From NCBI GenBank assembly GCA_934045905.1, contig OW203763.1:23735108-23799107 (forward strand): a stretch of DNA of 64,000 bases, written 5' to 3'. This document shows positions 27,101 to 39,100 of this stretch, piece after piece. The translations under genes were made by a program, and so were the position numbers. Numbering within the stretch: the stretch's first letter is position 1; each line of letters begins with the position of its first letter. This DNA comes from Leuctra nigra (Eukaryota; Arthropoda; Insecta; Plecoptera; Leuctridae). The notes under the pieces are model-generated. The model made no database searches. It was not told the origin of the DNA and saw nothing but the letters and a program-made list of their open reading frames with translations.

Positions 27101-30100
27101 GTTAGGCGTGAAATTAGAAAGCTCTTAGATTCAAAAACCTTTGGGTGACCTATATCCACTTTCCTCCTAGCTTTGAAGTGTTATTAACTGATTTAGAGAG
27201 ATGAAAGTGATAAATATTCAAATTTATTCGCAGCCCGTAGATTTCGTAGAGGCATCGCAATGGGTGACACCCACATCTCAATCCTCTGTTAAAGTTTCTG
27301 CGTAACTTACAGCTCTCCTAAATAAGCAGTTTGAAAAGCCGAGCAGCAAACTCCTAGACGGCACAAATACTTCACGAAAACCGATTGCAAACGCTCCTTA
27401 AACGAATAATAAATACTTAAAATAGAGTTATTCAAATCCCACAGAGAGAAAATATCAATTCCCTTTGGTAACTCTTTCTCTTTCAGCGCTGATTGTTATC
27501 CGTGGCAAGAGGGAACGAAAACAATATACGTTACAATAAAGAAGCTCGTGTTTTGCCGATTGATTCATGTTTCCAAAGGGTTTTATGTTTTACTTCTCGA
27601 GTCATCGATCTAAAGTAGAACACGATTTCACTTAATCACATCACAAGAACATTGATTTGACGTATTCTAGTGTTGATTTTTGTGTCATTTTAGGAAAACT
27701 GATAATAAGCAAGACGAATGTCTGATTGCTCAAGAGAAACTTCATCCGATCTGTGCGCAGAGAGTCGAGGGCTCTGCAATGCCAACTTGCCATTCGCTGG
27801 CCGAATTCTGCAGGGCAGACGACGGTTGCAAGTACGATATGTCTTTGACAACAATTATGAATATTCAATTAAATTTCGTTTGATGTGTAAATGAGGTCAT
27901 CGACAACCAATTAAATAATTATATATACAGACTCGTTTGAAATATTAAAAACATCAATTCAAAACTAATGAAACCCGATTTCTATCTTCAGGTGTCAATA
28001 ACAATACATACAAAACTACTACAATCAACTAGTATCATTGGTTTTGATGTTCTATTTCAAACGAGTAACATCCATAAACTAGAAAATATAAAATCCATTT
28101 TGCTTCAACATCGGATTGTTTCCATCATATTTGTGTAACGTGATGTGTTTTGTGTTCTATCTAGAGAGCGTTTGGAGTACTATGAGCAATCCTGTGCAGT
28201 GGACAGTGTAACGAAGAAGTGTGCGGGGCCCCCGACAGAATGTCGCAAGGCGATGCTTGGTATTTTGGGGACTGAATTGCGCTCAAATTGCGCGTGTAAA
28301 GGGACGGATTTCACGCAGCTGTATGATTGTTTGGGCTGGCAGCGACTGCTGTGGGTCAACCCTTGTGTTGGTGAGCGATGAACGTTAATTACTCATTACA
28401 TTCAATTAGTTATGTGATAGAGGTCTTACGTTTCCGGAGTTATTCTGCTCGATCGCAGTTATGTTACATATGTTTTAAATTTGATTGCTTCGCCAAACCA
28501 ATTATGGTAATGTGTTTACTAACTGTTTTCTCCTTAATGTAAGATGATATTATTGTACATCTTGACCTTCTGGAGTATTATTTACAACTCAATGTTGAAC
28601 TTGCATTACTCTGATCAATATTTCATGGAAGACATGATTTTGAAAAAATCGAAGACTAATAAATTTCATAACAAACAATTAGGGAATAAAAAATTAAGAC
28701 ATATTGCAGGAGAGGAAAATAAAATGTGTTCAACAAGGCGCTAGAGTTCAAGAATTCATAGACATAAATGATTCGTTCTAAATATTTGTGAAAATTTAAT
28801 GATATTTCATAAATCGTCGTAGTATCATTCAAATTGTTAAAAAATAGTTTAAAAAAATAGTTTGCTTAAAGTTGACCTTAGAACTGAAACCGCCAACTTA
28901 TAAATACTATATTCTCAGTTCCTTTTTAATGATTTCAACGGTTCAAAAGTTTTTACGATATTTAGAAAATATCATGATAAGAATTTACCTTGGGGACGAC
29001 AACGTAAAAAACAGCATTCAATATTCTGAAGCAAGTCGACTTCTGGGTCACCTACTGAACCCCTGAGTGTTTTTGCATGACTAGGAAAGTAAGAACCTAT
29101 TTCATGCAAAGCTACTAACATTCTCACGAGGGTGTTGCTAGGGGTCGGAAAAATTAGCCTCATATTACATTGCCATATTATGATATCGCAGTCAGTAGAC
29201 GCTGTGTACCAAGATGCATCTGCTAACTAACATGAATCATGTGATTATATATTCACAAAGGGCTTTAATAAGGTCGTGCCTAAGGCGCGTTCACGGTTAG
29301 AATTTACGTCTCTGCCTGTCTTCCTTACCGTATTTCAATAGAGGCATGTTGTGAATGGATGTCCACAAGTATCACAGGTTTAGTGAGTTTCCATGGTTGC
29401 AAGCATTTTGAACTGATCTCGACACACAAACGAAATAATTAACGAAATTACTTTTAATTGTGTCAAAGAGTGTGTACAATTATACATACCAAATTATATA
29501 TACCTCATTTTAAAGCACTGAAAAGCATTGAAACAACGATAATTCTTACCTATACAAATGTATATACATCATATGTGGCGAATAAGCAAAACTTTTTCGG
29601 AAACAATCAAACAAATTATTATAGATTTTCTCCATCAAAATTACATAACGTTGTGAATTAAATGAGATTGTTGTTGCCTTGTATATAAAAAATAAACGTG
29701 TTTCGCCCATGATATCTATCGGACAAGAAGAGTAAAGTGTTCGTCCATAATGAACGATATATCGTACATTCTACTTTTGACGTATTTTGCTTCTTTGCCA
29801 CATAAATTCAATACAAAAAATATGAATTTATAATTGGTTTTAGTGTTATATTTAGCCAATCTAATAGGTTTTTAGAGTAAAATCGACTAATACTTCTGCT
29901 ATTCTCCCTTCACCACCCTATCAAAAACTTTAATCCACTTTCTTATTTCACGCAGTCGAATCACAGAAAGATTTCCACACAAAACGCTCAGCGGAGGGTG
30001 TGATCACTGTAACGACCACCGCCGCCACCACCACCGTCGCGACGTCGATCACATGGCGCCCAATTCCAGGACCTTTGCCGAACATGACATTGGTATCGGG

Positions 30101-33100
30101 CGTCGGCGGCAATGGTCGCGACACTCCAATCAGCCTGCCGACGCTCACGACGTACCGCGTCGCCGTCATCACATCCGAGCCGACGACGCCGTCGACAACA
30201 ACGCAGACTACAACGACGCCCACAACGACGCCATCAACGACGACCACACCGACAACGACAACGATCCCACCGAGTGAGTCCTATGAGAATATAACCTTAA
30301 CTGTTGTATTCTATTTTATATCTGTACTCAAGGGCGTATACAGGATTAAATTTTGGGGAGGGGGGGCCGGACATAACTAATATTTTGAAAAATCACAGTG
30401 AAAAACAAGGGGTTTGGGGGCACAGCCCCCGATAAAATTTTAGATCAAGGTAATTCATTTAGGTGCAATTTTGAATCCCAGTGTTTAGCTATTTTGGGAA
30501 ATTATAAATTACAAAATATCCAAAAATTTGAAATTTTTGGGAATATTATCTCAATTATAACCATATTGGATGGTTTTTGACATAATCTGTCTATTTATAA
30601 GCTTTTTTTCAAATATTATTTTAAATGTGTTTATTTTCTTAGATGAAACCCTGATTTCGGAGGGAGGGGGGCATGGCCCCCTCGCCCCCCCCCCCCTGGA
30701 TACGCCCTTGTCTGTACCTCAGAGGTAGAAGACCCATTTTCTCGATTTTGCGATTCACACTTTTGGAATAATGCAATCACGTTTCTACCAATTGTAATTT
30801 GATAGAAGTCAGCAAATATTGAAGTATTCTATTACAATATGGCTCGTGTCGCATTTAGAAATAAGATTAGATGAACGCAGAATAGTTATTGAGCTTATCC
30901 CAAGAATCATTGAAATGGACATCGGGCCTTCTACCTCCGAGGTACAGCTCCTCCACTATTTCTTGGTCTCACACTATTTGTGTATACGACCAGTTAGTTG
31001 ACCCATTGTTCAAATTGAATTATATATTCAAGGGAGTAGCCGTGACGTATTAGCAGCCAACTTTCCATCATTTACAGACTGAGGGAATCACGAACATCCT
31101 CAGTCGGCGAGGACGATTCTGGAATTCAAGTTCATGTCCAAAAACAAATATTCGCAATAATTAGCACGAACCGTAGCTTACTGGAAGTGCATTTGGGATT
31201 TTGGAAATCAACTCATTTGTTGTTAATTTACAGTCAATTCATTCAATTTGACTGAAGTTAGAAAATTCTCATAAAATGTTGAGCCATCTAGTGAGCCACC
31301 GGCCTTTCAATTGTATTTTTATGTTGACGATAGTGTTACTGTTCGTGCATTCCGAAAGAGTTCGTATTTTTTCCTATATAAAAAAATTAGTTTTCGTTTA
31401 ATGGGGTGTTTTATAGTGTCTTTTAATTGTCGATAAAGTAGGTTACTGTAGGATCAGTTTCTTTATTCATAAGTGGGTTGACTGTGTCATGTCAATCGTG
31501 TTCGAACGTTTGAACTTTCCGACATTGTTAAATTTTCCATAACGTTACTCGGTAATACTAGGGCACGATTAAAGCATCCACAGTCGTACAAATAACATGT
31601 TCAAAGCGACTGTTTTAATAGCATGCAGATTGTATGTCCACGCTAAAGCTCTGAAGGATATTGACAATGGTATAGAATTTGTATGTTTTGATATATGTTT
31701 TGTATGTTTTGAATCTTAATATTTGTATCAAAGTTACAGGATTGAAGGTGGGAAAAATATTATAATAATAAAGTGTGTTTTCTTTTTAAAAATATTAGAT
31801 GGCCTGACCATTACGAGATATAGTGATTGATATTTTTACTCTGTAATCGGTTTTCTGTTTGTGTGAAAATCTACTTGATAATCCCTATTATTCTGACATA
31901 AGATTTCGACATAAATGTTAAAAAATTATGTCACCACAAATATCTTGTTGGGATCGTCAGGTTTCATACAACAGTCAGTTTTTTTATAATGTAAAAAAAA
32001 CTAAGACATTTCTGTCCATAGCAATATCATAATCTTATTTACATTCTTCTTTTTCAGGTCAATATAAACAATTTTTATATTAAACTTAATTAAAAAAATT
32101 ATCAAAAAATTGTTCTAGGCTTCTATAAAGAAAAGAGTAGCCTTTCGTTAGAAGCGCAAAGAGGAAACTGAGAGAGGCCCTTCGTGATTTCTTACAAAAT
32201 ATATATTCTTTAGAAGAACAAACAATTACTTCCAAAATTTTGTTTATTGCATCATCTCATTTTAATATCAATTCGTTAAAGTCTACCTACTCGCCATCGT
32301 TGCAGATAAAACGCGATGTTTTTGACGGAGAATGATATTATTCTCAGGTGATATTAGTTCGGGGTGCTTGACAACCTTGCGACGCGTATAAAGGGGAAGA
32401 AGAAGAAGACGACGATGACATCCAACTTACAACAAATACGATGTCGAGATTCTAAATTTAATATCAGAACTTTTCTACACTGATTTCCTATCTCAATATA
32501 AATTAACTTTGATAAAAGGGCAGAACACTTTATGTACAAATAATCAAACAGAAGTTCCTTTGGAGGGAATGTCTGATGCTTATTAATATATTCTGAATAT
32601 GATTATTGTCATTTTGACAAATATATATTAAATAGTTGAACATTTCAGTAAACAATTTTGAAAAGTTGACAATGGTATAAAACAACAAAGAAGATTCCTG
32701 TGTATGGTTTTAAAAATTATTTGATTCAATATAATATAGTGTTTGATATTCTGGAATATGATCACAGCCTGAGGTTTTCAATTCTTTGTTTTGCAAACAT
32801 CAAATATATCGAGGGAAATAATAATCAATAAATAGTTGATTTATGGCGCCATCGTGGGAACGTATTGATTAACTGGTAAGATGAAATACTGTCATGGATT
32901 TAAGAATTATTCAATTCTCTATAGATTTATTATAGAAGACAGTATAAGCATCTCTTTTGATTGTCAAGTTTACGTTGTTCTACAGAAGGGCCTTTTCCCA
33001 TCCTCTTTGCGCAGTTCGACGAGATGCATCTCTCCGCTTTATCATTCTACCACTGATAACAATCGAAACGGTTGTCTGTATTAATGTTTTGATTTTCAAG

Positions 33101-36100
33101 TTTACGTTGTTCTACAGAAGGGCCTTTTCCCATCCTCTTTGCGCAGTTCGACGAGATGCATCTCTCCGCTTTATCATTCTACCACTGATAACAATCGAAA
33201 CGGTTGTCTGTATTAATGTTTTGATTTTCAAGTTTACGTTGTTCTACAGAAGGGCCTTTTCCCATCCTCTTTGCGCAGTTCGACGAGATGCATCTCTCCG
33301 CTTTATCATTCTACCACTGATAACAATCGAAACGGTTGTCTGTAATAATGTTTTGATTTTCAAGTTTACGTTGTTCTACAGAAGGGCCTTTTCCCATCCT
33401 CTTTGCGCAGTTCGACGAGATGCATCTCTCCGCTTTATCATTCTACCACTGATAACAATCGAAACGGTTGTCTGTATTAATGTTTTGATTTTCAAGTTTA
33501 CGTTGTTCTACAGAAGGGCCTTTTCCCATCCTCTTTGCGCAGTTCGACGAGATGCATCTCTCCGCTTTATCATTCTACCACTGATAACAATCGAAACGGT
33601 TGTCTGTAATAATGTTTTGATTTTCAAGTTTACGTTGTTCTACAGAAGGGCCTTTTCCCATCCTCTTTGCGCAGTTCGACGAGATGCATCTCTCCGCTTT
33701 ATCATTCTACCACTGATAACAATCGAAACGGTTGTCTGTAATAATGTTTTGATTTTCAAGTTTACGTTGTTCTACAGAAGGGCCTTTTCCCATCCTCTTT
33801 GCGCAGTTCGACGAGATGCATCTCTCCGCTTTATCATTCTACCACTGATAACAATCGAAACGGTTGTCTGTAATAATGTTTTGATTTTCAAGTTTACGTT
33901 GTTCTACAGAAGGGTCTTTTCCCATCCTCTTTGCGCAGTTCGACGAGATGCATCTCTCCGCTTTATCATTCTACCACTGATAACAATCGAAACGGTTGTC
34001 TGTAATAATGTTTTGATTTATGTGATATCACAAGTGCAAATGTTTTCTGATAGCTGAGGTGCGAAGGTTCTGGCAGGAAAAACTCTTGAGTTAGCCTGAA
34101 AATACAATTTCAAGTTTGGTAGCAAATTTTAATTTTGTAAAATTTTTCGTTTTGTTCAAAATCTGGTTTAAGTAAAATGTTGTTAAATACAGTTATTTTA
34201 CCTAGATTTTAACGTATCCACTTTTTTCTGTAGTCCAGTGTACATTGGTTCTAGATATAAACTAAGTCTTATTTAGAGGATGAGAATTTAGGCCAGATCT
34301 GTACTTCCGTAAACTATTACACGCAAACACGTAATAAACAATCCAAGTTTCCTGAACAAGGATAAGTTTGATAATCAGTGTTTGTGTAATATTATACTAT
34401 TGTACACTGTTTTCGTCTAATAAATTATACAAACGTTAATTATTTGCTCATTCCGAGTTAAAAGTGTACTTCTCTTTGGTTTCAGGATTTTGCGTTGTTC
34501 AGAGAAAACCTCAACCTGATCAGTTTATAAGAGAAGGCAAAGGAAAACGGGTGAGTCTGAATCCATGAGCCACATTTCAACTACATTTCCACTCCTTGAA
34601 CCGGCTTCACAGCAAACACGTTCCACAGCAATATCTTCAAACAAGGGAAAATAAAATAACTTCAAATATATGAGTTTACTTGAAGTGATAGAATATAATT
34701 TGTTTTTTGCATTCTGAGATTGAGAATCAGCAAGAGAAGACATCACAAAGCTTTTAAGATAAAATCACAGTAGTTATTTATTGAAATTTCCACATGAATA
34801 ATTATATATATATTAATATACGAATATTCGTGTTACATAAATATTTATAGTACACAAATACGTATTTGTAGTTTAAACGTTAATATTGACGCTGGAAGAA
34901 AAAATACTTGCAAGAATGTTGTGGAAATATGCAAATGAAATCATCAAGATGCCGAAGAAGGAAATGTGAAGATATATTAAATATTATAGTATTTTTGCTG
35001 CGGATAATGCTTTTAATTTTCAAGAAACGCATGTAAAATAATCATTTCAATTAAGATATATTTATACAAGTTAAATAAATTATTGACCGCATAGTTTCAA
35101 TCACTTTTCAGATAAATTATACTTATGCACAAAATACATTTTACTTGAGCAATTTCAAAAAATCTCCATAAACATAAAATAATATCTATATTATACTTGT
35201 GAATTTGCCTGTACTTGAGTTATTTGATTCACATCTCAACTCAAAGAAGACCACAATAGATCACAAGACGAGAGAAGAAATGAGAAGAAGATTACAGAAG
35301 TTGAGAAGTTAAATTATTCAAAATTAAACTTTTTAGTGCTTGTTCCATTTAGAATCATGAACCAAATGGAAAACAGTTTTTTAAATTATAATCTCTTTAA
35401 CAATTTGGCTATAAAGCATACTAACAAGTAAATATTCTCAACTTATATCTGACCAGTCTATAAGAAGAACATGACAAAGACGTTTCGTGACATTTTTTGT
35501 TCAAAGTATAAGTTACATTCAAAGTAAAGTTAAGTTCTGTGACCTTTTGTGTCTCATTAATGTAAATATAACACGAAATGGGTATTTTCAAAACAAGATA
35601 CCAAATACCTGTGAATCAACCTGCAAATCATCTCAAGCTCCGCAACCAGCCGCCTTGAAAATAAAACCTCAACGTGGAAATGAAGACATCTCTGAATCAT
35701 TTTCATCACTTTCTTTTAAACATTTGTATAAACTTATATTTATATAGTTCTGGGTAAGTATTTTAAATTGAATTAACGTCGAGTCAAAATTATTCACATA
35801 TCCAGTGGAAGAAAGAAGACACTTGGTACACAGCTGGAAGCAGTGAAAGACAAGACATCCTGAAAAAAAAACGTCGAAGAAAATCTGTAAAATATGTTAC
35901 ATCTTTCAACCCAACCTCTTTGAAACACACAAAATATAAAAAAAACACACCCCTTTCACAAAATAGCGAAATATATATATTATATAACCATGTATTTCAC
36001 TCCATTTCTTTCACTCGTTCGGATTGTCTTCTTGTGTTAAATTGAGCTTGTTCCACACAGTTGTATCGCGAAGATGAACCGGATTGCTCGGAGCTATGTC

Positions 36101-39100
36101 AATGTAACGAAGGCGAGACACTCATCTGTAACACGGTGTGTGTCGAGAGGGCCGCATGTCGTACAGACTTCGCGTTCTACAACCACAAGGCACCTGCTTA
36201 CCAGGCGTACAGGGGGAGATGTCTCTGCTATTCGGGGAGATTCATCTGTATGAGACCAGAGCCAGGTACAATAATCACTTCGAAATTGTCTTTACAACTT
36301 GTTTTTATGATTTTAAATATTTTCTTAATTTAGTATTTGCGTAATATTTGAACGACGCTCCGCATCATATTGGTGAGGATGATTGGGAGTAGGTATGTAT
36401 GAAAATAAGTTAGAATAGTGGAGTGAGACACTACTTGTTCATTTGAGTTAGGAACCATCCATACATTTTTCTTATTCAGCAAAGCCCTACGAAATGGCTA
36501 TGAAGGTGTTTAAGAAAATTGCAATCAGGTTCTCTAATGTACACTCGAACAAATAATAGACGGTACGTCGAAAGAAAAGGATTGTCCGATAAAGGTTTGA
36601 TGGCATCATCCCATGAAGTCTGTGCTAATGCGTTATCTAAATCTAGTAGGTGAGCTCTGATTTCATTGATAATAACAAGCTTTTATTGTCAATGAACCTG
36701 ACCAGCAGCCAATCCGTTTGTGCAAAGTACCGTTTCTTATTGGTTTGAGTGTACGATATAGTCTAGCGGTTCTGCAAAATTGCTAAGAATTGTAAAACCA
36801 ATAATATTGATCCGAATTAGTTTGTTGCTAATATTTTATGTTTGTAGCACAATGCGTCTTGTGCTACACATTACGAGAGTCAGCCAATCAGATACCTTGG
36901 TTCTCTCGGCCCCAAGAAAGATCGAGAGATCGTAGGGCATCAAATAAGCTTACGTTAGTAACACGTGGCAAAGGGCACATCACAGTACTTGCTTCCGAAT
37001 TCTTATTTACTGAACGCGTCTATCGGGGCCACTTCCACAGCGTCTGTCCAATCATTGACCCAGATCGCGCCTCAGTTAGACGCCAAGCTGTAACCTTGAG
37101 CTCTGATTGGTCGGACCACAAGGCAGCTAGCCACAACGCTGTAACCTTGAGCTCTGATTGGTCGGACCACAAGGTCGTGTGTCGCAGCTAGCCGCAACGC
37201 TGTAACCTTGAGCTCTGATTGGTCGGACCACAAGGTCGTGTGTCGCAGCTAGCCGCAACGCTGTAACCTTGAGCTCTGATTGGTCGTGTGACGCAGCTAG
37301 CCGCAACGCTGTAACCTTGAGCTCTGATTGGTCGTGTGCCACAGCTAGCCGCAACGCTGTAACCTTGAGCTCTGATTGGTCGTGTGACGCAGCTAGCCGC
37401 ACCGCAACGCTGTATAACCTTGTATTTTGATTGTTTGGTTGCTCTTTCCGAGTGGAAATCCTCGCTGATACGCGCAAACCAAGACGGTGTTGGAAGGAAC
37501 TCAGGTCATTTCATTTCTAAACCGTATGATGACCACGACATCGACACTTTTATTGGCATATTAATCATACGACAATTTATTTCAATTTTCGTTGAAGTTA
37601 TTTTGAGAAAGCCTGCCGTGTCTCTACGTTTTTAGTACGCAGTATTTTTAAATATCCTTCCTTGTTTTTCTAGGTCGACTATATGATCGTATTTCTTCTT
37701 CCTTATGTGACATATCAAAACGTCCTGTCTCACCGTAAGCTCATAATATTTTAAAGCCTTGAATATTCGGGAATTCTAAGCTTCAACCCTGAAGCTTCGT
37801 ATACTGATCGTGGTTCATCGTGATTTCAAGTATTACCCGAGACAATGCTGGCATAATTCCAATTCCAAGAACGTGTATGAAATTGCTACGCTTTCATAGT
37901 CATGGTCATGATTGTCAATTGCTCCGAGAATTTATCTTCTTTTTTCAAAATGTAAATACACACCTTTAAAGCTAAACGCACTTAATCAAAGTGTTTACGT
38001 CATACACAAATAATTTTTCCACCATGTAATTTAAAGATGAATGTTATAAACTTATTCGTAAAATATGCTCCGAATAAGACAATGAGACAGATGTCTTGTA
38101 AGTTGTAAGTCGAGTTATTTGATGGATAATATTATGAGTATCGTGCAAAACATCCAGCCATGTTTTAAAATGTCCTAATAAGTTCACGACAACTTTTCGT
38201 CACGTTAAAGAAACCACTTCATTTGCAACGTTACCAATAGATTTATCCTTCTGTTAACTAAGTACAAAGTCCTATATATTGGTATACGTAGTAAGTATCA
38301 TTTGTCGATTGGCTTTAAATCAACAATCTTTGTGTTTTCTACGACTATGTGAAAACGACGTATTGCGATGCCCCTGGCGCTAGTAACTAGAGTGGCGCCA
38401 CGTTTCAGTGTCGATCTTACGCTGCTGTGATGTCATAGCAGGCAGCGCGCTCGTGTGTAAAAGCACTTACACTTGAAATTTATCGTGAACCACTGGCATC
38501 GCTGTAATCTTTAGTCATGATATGCGTTGCAGTAGTAATTCATTTCTATTTCATTGTTATGAATATGTTATGATCATTTTTTCGTATAATAGTGAAGAGA
38601 TAAGTTTATCATGGGACTGCGATTATGGTTTAAGTGGAAATGTGAGAATTAATAAGAATTTTGATGTTAACTTCATAGAAGGTTAGATTTTTTTTAATTT
38701 AATTTTTATTGATTCATGTTTTCTCACAATTGAATTTAATAAATCTGTCAACCGCAAATTTGAACTAGGTACCGAAAAATATAAAATACAATTTTAAAAA
38801 TATTCCCACAAAAGTAGTGAATTGATACAAAAATTTTAATCGATTGAGTCTCACATTCTTTGACCGATAGATGCATGTCAGTCAAATATTGGCAGTTATA
38901 ATATCTCAGTCTAATATCACCCAATTTTCGGAGAATGATATAATGAACAATAGATTTTTCTTTTATAGATTATCTTTTATAAATAGGTATTAGCAATAAG
39001 CGTCCTGACAAAAAAATCTGAAAGATTTTTTTGTTAAAAACGAATCTATTGATATTCACACTAATACAACAGCCAATTATGTCTTGTCTACGTGTTTAAA

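Larger units (their letters stand above)
20147..27693. other. Long Gfrl intron
   Basis: This intron of about 7.5 kb has a (CT)n tract at 20192-20230, two foldback elements (24561-24787 and 26050-26349), an unassigned minus-strand frame (22545-22890) and otherwise AT-rich sequence in which I recognise nothing. Confidence 0.7.

Noticed and set aside
29948..30294. Val-rich minus-strand and Arg-rich plus-strand frames
   Set aside because: Other-frame readings of the Thr/Pro repeat exon of Gfrl.
32957..34057. 366-codon plus-strand open frame
   Set aside because: It is the 132-bp tandem array read through; the period is a multiple of three so no stop appears. No gene signals.
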